In this document: positions 1-11,600 of the stretch, piece by piece
Position numbering within the stretch: the stretch's first letter is position 1
Layout: the number at the start of each line of letters is the position of its first letter
NCBI GenBank assembly: GCA_018136815.1
Contig: CM030931.1
Location: 7,920,550-7,984,549 of the forward strand
Origin: Isochrysis galbana
Taxonomy: Eukaryota > Haptophyta > Isochrysidales > Isochrysidaceae
DNA: 64,000 nucleotides
Reading direction: 5' to 3'
Position numbers and translations under genes: made by a program
Notes under the pieces: model-generated
The model's database searches: none
What the model saw: the letters and a program-made list of their open reading frames with translations, nothing else
Told to the model about the DNA's origin: nothing

Positions 1-2675
1 GCAGCGTTAGGGGCCGGGGCGTTGCGTGTGCTCGAGGTGCTGGATGGCAGCATTATGGGGAATAGCGGTAGCATGAACACATCCAACACTGGCACCACGG
101 CTCACATTGTGCGACCACAAGGTGCGAGGCAGGTGGACAATTCTAGTACTGGGGAGCAGGCTGCATCTCCGACTGTCTTAGGGGCCCGAGCAAAGCGCAT
201 GATGGGAGACGCAGATGACCCTCCCCCCCGAAGCTCGACGCCACGTAAGCGCGCACAAATCGAAGGTTTGCTCGCTCCGCTATCGCGCTTGACCATGCGT
301 CAATTACGTGATCTTCACTCTCGCTACGGGATCTCGGTCACACCCAAGCCGCAAAAGGGGGCCAATGCCTCCCATGCGGAAGAATTGGCGCTCAATCTTT
401 TGCGATTAGTATCGCGACGCCTGTCGGTAGACCTTGTACCATTGCTGAGTGCCATTGGCCCCTGCGTGCGCCTTGCGCCGCCAGCGGTCGCATCATTGCG
501 GCGGCTCATCATGGCCGGGTTGGCGGGAGCAGGATACGCTCCTCAGCCTGCATTGAGCATTCTACGAGCATACGTGCCCTTTCATGCGGCTGGATTGCAT
601 CCAAGGAGAAACCATGGCTTGTCGGCAGATGATGTTGCCGATCATACGACGACCAAGATGTACGATGCGAGAGCATCTTGCCCGGCGCTCAGATCCGCTC
701 TCGAGCGTGCCGAGGCCTGTGTGGCTCTCGCAGACGCCGCAGACGGATTGCTCGGTTCCACGGCGGGAAGACAGCACATGGGAAACATGCTGTTTCAGCC
801 GACTGCACATGTAGTGCGGCGCTCTCAGTCGATGGGGCAGACTACGGCGACGCAATACCGTGGAAATTCATTTGCGTCCGAGGTACCATCGCTATTGAGA
901 GACCTCCGGTGCTTGATGCGAGAACTAGGCGACGCTGAAGAGGATACCCGTCCAGGGATGGGTACGTTGCGCCGCATTGCAAGCGTCTCACTCTGGCATG
1001 TTGTGGGCGTGTGCGTTTCACACTTGAGGCGGGAGCAGCGGCGGACGGAGGCCACTTGCCTCTTGGCGGAGGCCGTGCTAGCAAGAGGGCTGCCGCACAC
1101 GGGGCGTGCTGCTGCGTGGCTCACGCTTGCCCAACAACTTCAGGCGGATGGAAAGAAATTGCTCGCGCTGGAGCTATGCGAGACTGCGCACGCTACCGGC
1201 GGGAAGTTAACTCCCAGCGCGCTTGCAGCTGCTCTCCAACCGCTTATCCCTACGGAATCCCACATTTTATGTGGCTCTGAACGTTTGAAGAAAGCTGGTG
1301 GAGTAGCATTCGCTGCGCAAGGTGGCAATCATTATATTCAGCATGAGTGTGGCATGTCGTGTGAAGCCCCAAGGCCGTCCAAGGCCGAGAGCATGTCGGA
1401 AGATATGGAAAGCGAGGCGGGCATAGAGGGCTTCATCAAAATGGATGCCCCTTCGATCGATGCCATCGAACTCAGCCCTTCCCAAATGTTGTCGGCCCGT
1501 AAACTTCTACTCAAATTGGCGGTGCCGCCTCGTCGATGGAAGAAGCCGCGCGTTGCGGAGCTGCCGAGTGCTCCGGAGGTAAGCTAATGCCGCCAAAGTC
1601 GCGCAAATGCTCATGGGACATATGTTGGCGGGTGTCAACTTGGACTGACGCCCCCACCGACTCCTAGAAAGTTTGCAGGTCGACGTGCTAAGAGCTCCTT
1701 CCCTGTGATTGTGTTGAATACTCTTAGGTGGTGGTGTCGGCCCGCTTCCTTCCAGCGGAGCCCAATAGCAAGGGCAACTCGATGCGCCGCGGGCGTTGGC
1801 AGCTCCCAAATGATGGCCCTTCACGTACGGCTGGGAATGCGCAAAGGGCCAACGCTGGCTGTGATACTGAATGGCACGTCGGCCAATCTCCACGCCACGG
1901 AGGCCCGTATAGCGTGGACACTTGCACGTATTCTCATTTTGGTGTGACGGATTACGGCGAGGCCGCCTGGTCTCGGGCGCAAGTCGATGGCACGGGATCG
2001 GTTGAGCAAGTAGCTTTATGGCACTATATGCAGAGGGGGTGGCGGGTGGGTTTGCATCTGGAGAATTCGCTCCCGCTGACAATCTTCGCCTTAATATTGT
2101 GGGACGCCCTTTTTGAAGCCTTGCCTGGCGTGATGGACTCAGCAGCTCAAGATGCGCCCGCTGATTTGTGGGACTCGCGCTTTTTTTATCGCCGTCGCCG
2201 CTCCAAGATTGACGAGTCCCTGCGTCGCGTGCGGGCTGGAGAAGCGCGACAAATGTTGATCGCTTCCCATGCCGCACATTATGGGACGCCGGCAGTGGGG
2301 GTTACTTGGGGCAGGTTCGACCTGAGGATGCTAAGTGACGTGGCCGAGGCGCTCGGTGGGAACGCCGTGGCCGCCCTATGCGCTGCTCTTGCGAGCGACT
2401 ATGCAAGTTGGTCACACGGCTTCCCCGATTTGCTCGTATTCAATCCTGCCGCACGCGATTCCGAGGAACTAGACAATCCCACGACCATTGAGGGAACTCA
2501 TCCGGCACTGCCCTCGGTCGACTTAACCACCGAGGAGGTGGCTGAGAGCGGCGTGAAGCTAATTGAGGTGAAAGGACCGGGAGACCGCCTATCGGACGCG
2601 CAAATTGCGTGGATCGGCTTGTTGCTCCGAGAGGGTGTCTCTGTCGAGGTTTGCCGTGTCAAAGTCGAACATTAA
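1..2675 (+). CDS. FAN1: FAN1-type structure-specific nuclease (5'-partial)
   Basis: Fanconi-associated nuclease 1 cuts branched and 5'-flap DNA during interstrand crosslink repair in the nucleus. Two exons are visible: 1-1578 (frame open to the window edge) and 1728-2675. The intron 1579-1727 is GAG|GTAAGC...CTTAG|GTG and phase 0; splicing joins PSAPE to VVVSARF, where FAN1 proteins have PEV followed by a GRPL-like stretch. The visible part is about 841 residues. It holds a SAP-like helical segment near 90-150, a TPR-like helical segment near 340-430, and a C-terminal VRR-NUC nuclease fold. The catalytic pattern is present: Glu in LHLENS, GFPDLLVF, then LIEVKGPGDRLS, matching the PD...EVK motif of human FAN1. 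The end EVCRVKVEH also fits the family C-terminus. No UBZ finger is seen; it may lie upstream of the window. The first in-frame ATG is at 55 but is probably internal. Confidence 0.9.
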
Positions 2676-4939
2676 GCCCTAATCGACCTCGGTTAGGTGC
2701 CCCTTCTCTCGGCGCCATCGTGAAGCAACACGCGAGGTTGTCCTCGCTCACGATGTGGCTGTGCTCTCGTCACCCACTTTGTTTTCCGCAGAGGCGGCTC
2801 TTGCGTTCGCCGTGCAAGAGCGTGTTTAAGTAAATATTTAGGAGGGCCATGCTTCCCCCCTCCCCCCAAATAGTAGGAGTAGGAGTAGGAGTAGTACTCA
2901 TAAAATTCTTAGGAGAGCCCAGTGCAGTAGCGATGCGTTCCTTGCGCTTGCGCTCTCGTCGTGCACACGAAGGCCAAGCAAGAGGCCGAAATCCGCAGCA
3001 TTTCCCGCCCCCCTGCTGAAGCGGCAGAGTTTCTGGTGCGGTGTACATAGGGCGTTGTCTTCCGAAAAGACGCCGAGTTGTGAGCTTTTCAATATGAAGT
3101 GGCCATCCGGAAGTGCCCGCGATGTCGGGTAGAGCGCCTGTCTTTCCCATGGTCGACAAGTGAAACGGGCGGGCTGCGGCGCCGATCTGGCGCGTCTCTC
3201 GATCTCGTGAACCGAGACGCAGCCGATCTCTCATCGCCCTCTCGATCTCATTTTGTCGCCCTTGTCTCCACAGACCGATGGACCGACGGACGTCACCAGC
3301 ACGAGATGATATCGTAAATGATGACATCACTCACATTACCTCCGCTTGCTGACTGGGGAACGGCTGCTGGTTCTGGGGGGTGGCACAACGGGATATATAT
3401 TGAATAAACAAAGACTTTTCTCACAGTGCCATCGCCGGCTTGGGCCGGCTTGGGCCCCGAGCGACCGCTGGACCGCTGGCTTCGGGAGGGGGGTGTGGGG
3501 GGGCGGGGGGGGGGGGGGGGGGGGGTTCCCAAGGAGACAGCCGCGAGAGGCGAGGCGGGAGAGGAGAATTCTCTCGGGGAAGGATTAGAGAGGGTGAGGG
3601 CCTGGCGAAACAACTGTAATGCGGCGACCGGGAAACATCAGTTCTCTGTCGTTCACCGACAAATAATGACGTGACAACTCTACGAAAGCTAGATTTTTTC
3701 TCATAAACATATCATTAAATTATGTTACGAATGGTGCCCCCAGCGCCCTTTCAAACATGCCACAGACACTAGAAATCAGGCTCCAGACGCGCACATATGG
3801 ACTGCCTGCGCGTCGCCACGCGGCGCACAGACAGTCCATACACATATTCCACGAATACACACGCGCACTGCCCCCCCAATTCGACCCCTTCGAGCCCTGT
3901 AGCCGATCTGCTGACCGGCCGCGCCTGGCGAGAGAGACGCCAACTCTGATTTTTCAGCCAGGGGAGCTTGCTTAGGGCGCGCCCCAGCCGCCACGGAGGG
4001 TGAACCCAAGCCCCTCCGTTTTCATCTGCAGCGACCCATCGTGCAGCATGCAGACGGACCTCTTCTCCTACCGGGAGGAACAGCTTTCTCGTCAAGTGGA
4101 GACTTTCTGCCACAACTTCACGGAGAAGACGATGATGGACTGGTTGCAGGCCTTGCACAGCGAAGATTTCGGCCCCAGTTGCAGCACTCCAGCAACCCCG
4201 GGAGTGCGCAACGCTACCCCTTCGCCGTCTGAAGGAGCCTAGGCCCCAGACATGACCATGAATGCAAGCCGGGGCGCTCAGATGACCCGCCCGCCCGCCC
4301 CCGGGCTCTGACGGGGTCTCTGCAGGGCCTGCAGGGACATCTTCACCTGCGTCTTCACCTGCGTCGGCGTGCGGCATCGGCCAGCGGCTCAGTGCAGGTG
4401 CGCATCTTCCCAGTCCCAGTTGGATTTTTTTTATTAGAAGGCGAAACGCCCAGGAATGCATACCACCATGAGGGAAGCTGTGTGGCCGGGCCCTCACAAT
4501 GCGGCGCATACGGATGCGCCGCGAAACACAAAAGCCACAAGAGGCCCGTCTCACCCCCCTCCCAACGCTTGGCCCAAGATAGTGCAGGTGGGCCGACCCC
4601 CCGACACCGAAGAACAAGGAACGAGGGGGGGAGCAGGGAGGAGGGAGTGAAAGAGGCGAGGACAATGGACACGAGAGCCCATGGGAGGGTGTACAAATAC
4701 TAGCATAGCGGGCTTTTTCAAGAATTTTTTTATAGATTTCCAAGGGCATGCGTGCGCGGTGAGGATGATTAAGACGGATTTTTCTTTGGACTGTGCATAT
4801 GTAGACCAAAGGAGACGCTCCACGCCAAAGTAAAGTTGCCGAGAGCTATAGCGCACAATGCCCGCGCCGCGACCGATTTGGCCTACATTGTTGTGAATAG
4901 GTGGAGTAAGTGACAAGTAAGTGACATGTTCTAGCAAGG
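2676..4939. other. Intergenic, low-complexity; one orphan exon candidate
   Basis: No convincing gene. It contains an (AGTAGG)n-like microsatellite at 2873-2896, a G homopolymer near 3500-3525, and a short inverted repeat around 3790-3840. The only protein-like stretch is on the + strand at 4000-4242: an 80-residue frame with low alanine content (contains FSYREEQLSRQVETF and MMDWLQALHSEDFG), preceded by a CTGCAG splice-acceptor-like sequence at 4025-4030. I cannot assign it to a family; it could be an exon of an unplaced gene or chance. Confidence 0.4.
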
Positions 4940-7900
4940 CTAATTCTGCCTGGCTGGACAGAATGGTGGTGGTTTAGGTACTGAAAAGCCCCACACACAA
5001 ACGTCAATGGTAGAATTGTCGTCTCTGAACGGGTCGAACCTAACCTCTGTCATCTCCTCGGGCCGATAGCACCACCGCGAGGTGAAGAGGGTTCGGAAGA
5101 GACGCTCAAGTTGGCCAACTTCCGAGCTGCATGCCAACAAAGCTTGAGCATCCTGCAGAGTCACGTGTAGCAACGTTGGCTCCCCGGCACCATCAACTAT
5201 TCTGTTGCGAGCAAAGGCTTGCGCTGCATAAGAGCTGCGAAGAGATTCATCGCTGCTTGCAACAGGAAGCCAGATCTCACGCCCTTGCCGCAGGTACGCG
5301 CCGTGTTTGGTTATTTTCGGCGCAATCCCACTCCATAGTTCCTTAGGCAGACGACGTAGCAGCGGCGGAGGCGATGGGGAAGAAGGCGGCGGCGGCATAT
5401 GCGGCCGCAGTACCCGTACGGTTGCAGCTGAAGCGGCAACATGCCTAGTCTTCTCCAGTCGCTCCAGCCATGCAGATGTGCGATACCGGACACCCTGTGC
5501 CGCGTCACCGTTCGCACGAGCCGCGAGAGCACATCGCTTCCTTTGGGCGCGCGCTGGTGGCTCGCCGTGCCAGTTGGCAATGGCGACCAGATGGTCCATT
5601 GGACAGCGGAAGGGCAGCGCTTGAGAGCTGAGTGAGGTCGCGCCAACCGTGCACTACGTTCAAGTGTGGGGTGGAGATGGTGCTTAGCACGCCACGATCG
5701 ATGATGCCCAGCGAGCGCTTGAAGTAATTGAGAGTCGGCTCAACCAAATGAAGGGGCTGAATGCACGGCTGGAACTAACCATGCTCGCAACGTTTGGGGT
5801 AGTGTGGAAGGCCAGCCCTTCGTGCTATGACCAATGCTAACATGAAGAATTATCTTCCTGGGAGCTCACCTCTCTGAGACGCGCCCAATGCTTCTCACAG
5901 TAGCAGTAGAAAGGTGGCAACACGATTGATCGATTCAGCACACGTGCGAGGGCGATTCCGGTGGACAAACGTTGAAAAAAGTTGTTCACATGCTCGACGT
6001 GTTGGCGGCCTCGCACATGAGGATCGGCCTGCGGTGGTCGTATGGGATTTGAAAGCAAGGTGAGCAGACATGGACAGAATGCACAACAAGCGCATGGTGG
6101 CGACCTGCATAGGACGGCCGCACTTAGCCCAGGATGCTTATATACAGTTCCTATGACCGGCTGCAAAGATTCATGTCTGAGAGTCCTCATCCGCTCCGCG
6201 TACGCCCCTCCAATGATTCAGCGATGTTCTTCGCCTTTGTGGCTGGCTGGTCACGAGCACTAGGCTAGGCTAAGACGGCAAGCCGACGGTGCATTGTGGG
6301 CACGAAGACGTACTTGACCCACCCATGGGGCGGCAGGTGGGAGCGGCGCCTCATCATGTAGAACTAGAAACTTCTCGAACCCTCCAGTGAAACCTAGCTC
6401 AACCTCTCTCGCGGCCTCACTGAGCGCATCCTTGGTCGCCAACGGGTTGCCGGCAGTGGAAACCGCAGTCGGAGAAAATAAGAACTCATCATCTGGGACG
6501 AGCCACAGGCCCCATTCACGTAATCTCTCGCGCTTTCCAAAGGCGCAGTCAACGGCGTCGCCGAATTGATAGGTGGCATGTATCGCGATTGGCCAGCGTC
6601 CGGACTGAAGATGTAGCTGAAAGAAAGGGGCGAAGGAGGCACAGTGTCGGCTTTTATTGGGCAGAAGTCGAGTTCGATTGGGATTGAGAATGGATGGGTG
6701 TAGTGAAGAAAAACGAGCAATATGTGCTCAGCAGAAAGAGATCGGCACATGGACACCTGCTGGACGAAAAAAGAATGGCCGTTGGCAATCAGCGCAATCG
6801 GCATGATGCCAAAGGTGAAGGCCCTGGACACCCGCGGTATACACACGTCGAAAAGCCACCGAGACCCCGGCGTGTGTGCGGCACCATTCGGCCTTTGCGA
6901 GCGGACGCCCATCGTGTCGCCTTCTGACACGCTGGTAGAGAAGCCGCAATACTCCTTCTTGTACTGGAACCATGTCGCGCGATCCTCTGGAGACACCTAC
7001 AAGAACAGGATCGCGATCGATAGGGCGAGTCAGGCTGGACGGAAGACTAGCAGACATTTATGAAAAGATGTCGTTGAGGATACGCGAATCCAAAATGAAG
7101 TAGTGATCTCGCAGCTCGTCCACACCGACTTGTGGAAATACATACGTATCAATAGCAGAGCGCGCGGCCACCGTAGCACCTGCCTCCGATGACCCCTGAT
7201 TCGCCCTCGCAGCAAGTCGTCAAAAGCAGTCTGGTCTGTCTCGCGGATAAGAGAGGCATTCGCTGTGCGTTGCCCCCACTCAATGAGGAAGGCAATCGTG
7301 GATTGAGTTGGACGAACAACAAGAACTCCCGTGTTGCGATCGATGAGGGTGTGAAAGCACCCGTCATCGTTGACCTGAGTCCCGATTTGTGAATAGGAAG
7401 CAGCACAAGTGAGGTGGGTCGAGCGCACACCCCCAGATGCAGGACGAATGAGTGCGCAGCTATCTATGAGGCTTCCTTATCCCACTCACGTCATCTTCGG
7501 GCGAAACACAGTCGGACGATGCAATTAAGTCAGCATGTGCAAAGTCTTCAAATCCGCGGAGCCGACCCATCACCATTGCTGCGGGGTCGGAGAGCCAGAC
7601 AACATCCACATCTGAAACCACAATAGTGCGCGGGCCCAACCCGAGTAGGTAGACGATGGCGGCGACCTTCTTAGCCCCTAACGCCAGAAAGATGGCCGGG
7701 TTGCCACGCATGTTGGCGATGCCGCGTGAGCCTCTCGCATCGGCCATCGCCTTCATCAGCGTGTCATCTAGAGCAAAGAGATAGTGGGACCGCAGCACGT
7801 TCTGGCAGAATATTGCGGTCTTCTCGTCGATCGCCGCGACGACCGTCGGTAGCCCGAGTGTCTGCAGGTGGAGCGCCCAGTTATGCAGCAGTTCCGAGAC

Positions 7901-8155
7901 CGACTCAGTGGCGAAGGTGAGGTGCAGTACGCTGCTCGGCTCCCCAGGCAGATCGGCGGCGGAAGCTCCTGGGTAAGGGATGCGCAGGCTCGGTGGCGGC
8001 GGTGGCGCGCTGTCCGGCATGATGGAGGGCGGATAGCTGGAGCGTGAGGCGTGCTTTGCGCTCGCGACAGCCACGTACTGCTGGCTGAGCAGTGCGGAGA
8101 GGGTCACAAGCGCCAGCACAAAGAGCAGCGCTCCCGAGAGTGAGCGGAAGCGCAT
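4940..8155 (-). CDS. GT77-like nucleotide-diphospho-sugar transferase, Golgi type II membrane protein
   Basis: Likely transfers a nucleotide-activated sugar (arabinose, galactose or xylose type) to a cell-surface glycan in the Golgi. Exons on the minus strand: 8155-7490, 7374-about 7080, 6996-6757, 6616-6314, 6028-5870 and 5653-4940. All resolved introns are GT-AG and phase 0. The start at 8155 gives a signal-anchor (ALLFVLALVTLSALL). Exon 1 carries the GT-A fold with SDVDVVWLSDP (the DxD motif) and ASSDCVSPEDD. Later exons carry ALIANGHSFFVQQ, HATYQFG, GKRERLREWGLW, then HVEHVNNFFQRLSTGIALA, LNRSIVLPPFYCYC and, across the last junction, CTVGATSLSSQALPFRCPMD, ending near WCYRPEEMT. These blocks recur in algal GT77-like proteins related to XEG113. 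Exon 2 has an apparent frameshift near 7210 and its 3' boundary is unresolved. The Copia element sits 271 bp upstream in the same orientation. Confidence 0.8.
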
Positions 8156-8425
8156 GAGTGAAGAGGGGATGGGGCGAGGCCGAGGCTGGGCGAGGGGGGG
8201 AAGAAGCAGGTGGAGGGCGAGGAGGAGTAGGAGGAGAGGGACGGGGGAAGGGGAAGGGGAGGGGGAGGGGGGGGGGGGGGGGAGCAAGAGAGGGAGGGAG
8301 AGAGGTGATGGAGAGCCGGACGAGGGCGGGGGGAGGCGCGGGAGAAGCGAGAACGCGCGAACCGGAGAGCACTTTATACTTACGGATAGAAGAGAGGAAT
8401 AGGAGGGAGGAGAAAAAAGGAATAG
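8156..8425. promoter_or_regulatory. Polypyrimidine (coding-strand) 5' flank of the glycosyltransferase gene
   Basis: From about 8156 to 8340 the + strand is almost pure purine (GGGGAAGG and GAGGGAG runs with a G homopolymer near 8268-8281), so the coding (-) strand is CT-rich immediately 5' of the start codon. Similar tracts precede many genes in this window, so this is probably part of the core promoter or 5' UTR. No TATA box is evident. Confidence 0.4.
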
Positions 8426-8602
8426 TGTTTGGCCCAGCCTATATTGGGCCCAGTGACTGTGAGAAGAGCGGTGTAGATCAGAGTAACCATTGGAGGCTAG
8501 CTAGCGAAACGAGTCGGTGACGAGTGACGATACCACGTTGCCACACCGTACTCCGGAGCCGGAGGAGTAGAACCACTCCTACAAAACAACTCAGGCTAGA
8601 CA
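8426..8602 (-). repeat. 3' LTR of the Copia element
   Basis: 177 bp, starting TGTTTGG and ending CTAGACA on the + strand. It matches 13938-14114 at every position I compared. The 5-bp duplication AATAG lies just outside at 8421-8425. Confidence 0.95.
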
Positions 8603-8610
8603 CTCCCCCA
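8603..8610 (-). other. Polypurine tract of the Copia element
   Basis: Reads TGGGGGAG on the element's sense strand, directly next to the 3' LTR. This is where plus-strand DNA synthesis is primed in LTR retrotransposons. Confidence 0.8.
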
Positions 8611-8638
8611 CAGCGATATTCGATATCGCTGCACAAAC

Positions 8639-11600
8639 TCAAACTTTTTCATTGAGAAGGGAAGAACGGTGACGGAGGAAGGTGTTCTTGTCAAGGCATT
8701 TAGTAAAAATGTCGGCGGTCATCATCGAAGTAGATATCCAGTGTGGGACAGAGATGTGATGGAGAAATTGTTCTCGAGCATATAGCAGCCAGCGAACATA
8801 GTGGCGAGTACGAGCCGTTACTCCGGGGTTCTTGATCGAGTCACGAGTCGCTGAGTTGTCAGTGAAGATGCGGATTGGAAGTTGCTGGGGGTTGTCAAGA
8901 AATTCAAACAGATGGAGAGTAAATTGAAGGTTCCGAGCGGCTAGCGCATATACAGCGGTTTCAGCTTCAGCAGATGATTGGGCGACTAGCTTGAGTTTCT
9001 TGGATTGGTATGAAATCGATGCTCCCCCATACTTGATGGTGTAGCCGGCAAAGGGTTTGGCTAAAGAGCCCCAAGATGAGTCAGCATATACTTCCAGAGT
9101 CCCTTTTGATCCTTCGTAGGTGAGTCCAAGGTTTTTGGTATGATGAAGATAGCTGACAACACTGAGGGCGGCGTCATAATTTTGGGGAGACGGGTCCTGC
9201 ATAAACTGGCAAAGGAAAGAGACATGAAACGAGATGTCTGGGCGAGTGATGGTTACCCATAACAGCGAACCCATAAGTTGCAGGTAGGACTTAGATCGCA
9301 TACGAGACCTGTCGACGTCTGAGTTAGCTCCCGATAGCTTGTGAAATTCTTCAATTCGCGACTGACATATGGGAGTGGTGAATGATTTGCTTGTGCGTTC
9401 GCTTAGGAAATTGGTAGCTACCTCTTCAATGTATTTGGTTTGGCATAGAGTTATCTCACGGACCGACCGATGACGGGTGATTTCAAAGCCAAGGAATCGA
9501 GAAGGCTCACTAATGATGCTTACATTAAACCTTTTGGAGTATTGACAGATAAATTCGTCGACTAATCCTCGGCGCCCCTTGGGAAATCTGACCAGCATGT
9601 TGTCAACATACAAGGCTAAGTAGATAGTGGAGCCATCTTCGTTCTGACGCTTGAAGAAATTAGGTTCAACAACAGATTGTTGGAAGCCAATTTTGGTGAG
9701 AGTAGCCGTATTGGTGATCATGTATTGGTAGCCAGCTTGTTTCGTGCCCTCAAGCGGCGCAAGTAACAAGCATGCAGCATAATTCGGGTCCTCAAATCCG
9801 GTTGGTTGGACTATGTAGAGCGGGTTTCCATCCATATCAGCTGACGAGAACGCCTTCACGGTGTCTATTTCCAAAAGATCGTCATCTGCTTCATTGGTGA
9901 GAGCTAAGAAGATCCTAGAACTCTCATGTCGCAGTGTCCCGCAGAAGGTTTCGGTGAAGTCGACCCCTGGCACCTGGCTGTAGCCACATGCAACCCATCT
10001 GGCCTTGAAGCGCTCAACAGAGCCGTCCGGGTTGTACTTGACCTTGTACACCCACTTACCTTTCATTGGTTTGCGTCCAGCAGGGATCTCTTCTGCCTTG
10101 ACCAGTTTCCAGGCCCTGTTGGTCTCATACTTCCCGGTGACATCCTCCTGCATCGCCTCACGCCATTTCTCTGCATAAACTGGGTCGCTGACGGCCTCCT
10201 TGAACGACCGGGGCTCTGGGATGGGTCCAGTAGGAGTTGCTGCCATGAGTGCCTGTGCAATTTCTGGAGACACAGACATGGATGACTCCCCCACGACCGA
10301 AGCGGTCGCAGATGACGAGGTGGCAGCAGCGAGAGGGTCGGTGCCGGCGGGGGTGACGGCCGAGGATGGCAGGAGCGGCGGCGGGGCTCGTTCGAGTGCG
10401 GAGAGTCGGCGTGATGGGGTGGGGAGGGAGGCACCATCGGTGGCGCGACGGACGAGGGGGGGGGGCATTGCGGGCGAAGAACGGCGGGAGACCTCAGCGA
10501 AGGACGTGAAAGAAGATTCCTGAAAGCATACGTCAACGGCAGTGGTTATTCTACGAAGCGAGGGTATATATACGAAGAAACCACGACGACGAGCGTCCCA
10601 GCCGAGATGTACTGCGGGGAAGCGCCGAGGAGCAAGCTTGGGAACAGGGTCTGCAACATGTACGAAGCAATCGCAAAGCATTACGCGAAAACGAGTCAGC
10701 GGAGTGGGAGGGCGTCGGGGGTCTGCTCTGCCCCACGGAACTTCGGGCGGAGAGAATGCATAGGATGGGAGAGAATTCGAGATAGCAACCGCCTGTGACA
10801 TGAGAAAAGGCCACAAGGTGGTGAAGAAAACATCGTGACCCGCATGCGCCAACATGACGCGCATGCTGCGGAGCAATACCCCCCAGCCTCTCTCCGCGAT
10901 TCCATTGGTCTGTGGGGAGTCTGCAATAGAAAAGGAACGACGAATGCCGAGCTCCGAGCAGAAAGCGTCGATTGATGACGCAGTGAATTCGGTGCCATTA
11001 TCCGTGTGCCATTGATCAACAACGCCCGGTATGGACGTTTTAGTTAGAAGATAGGCGTGGTCCCCGACATACGTCTGAGCTGCAAGGAGGACATCGGAAG
11101 AAGATTTGTGCTTCAGGAAGTAAACAGCCGCGAGCCGTGAGTACATGTCAATGAAGATGATAGCAAAACGAAGTCCAGACGGCGAGGGAGGGAAAGGCCC
11201 GCATGTATCAGATACAACTTTCTCGCCGAAATGTTTGTATTGTTGTGTATTGGGCGGGATTCTTTTGTGCGGCGAGCGGCGTTGGTTTTCAAAGCATGCT
11301 TTACAATCTAACTTCTGGGTTGAAGCGTGGGCATTGGAGACTCCTCTCGAGAGCATGGCAGAACGAATTCGGTGAACGTTGAAATGGCCGAGCCTAGCAT
11401 GCCACAAGTATGGAGACGGCGGCTCGTCATTAGTATCTGCGATGGCGGCCAGAGCAGTGTCGAAATTGAGAATGTAGTGATGGCCTGAAGCAGCCATAGA
11501 GGCCAATTCCCCACCGGGTAATTGGAGATGGCACTCTTGGTTTAGAAATGTGGAGATGTTATCGTTCTCATACCCAGCTCGACAGCTGAAGAGCCTAGCC

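Noticed and set aside
1507-2277. 256-codon open frame on the minus strand
   Set aside because: It lies antisense to the FAN1 exons, has no recognisable motif, and follows from GC-rich codon bias.
3769-4809. 346-codon minus-strand open frame
   Set aside because: Composition is Pro/Arg/Cys/Ser-rich without domains or plausible start context; long frames arise easily in this GC-rich DNA.
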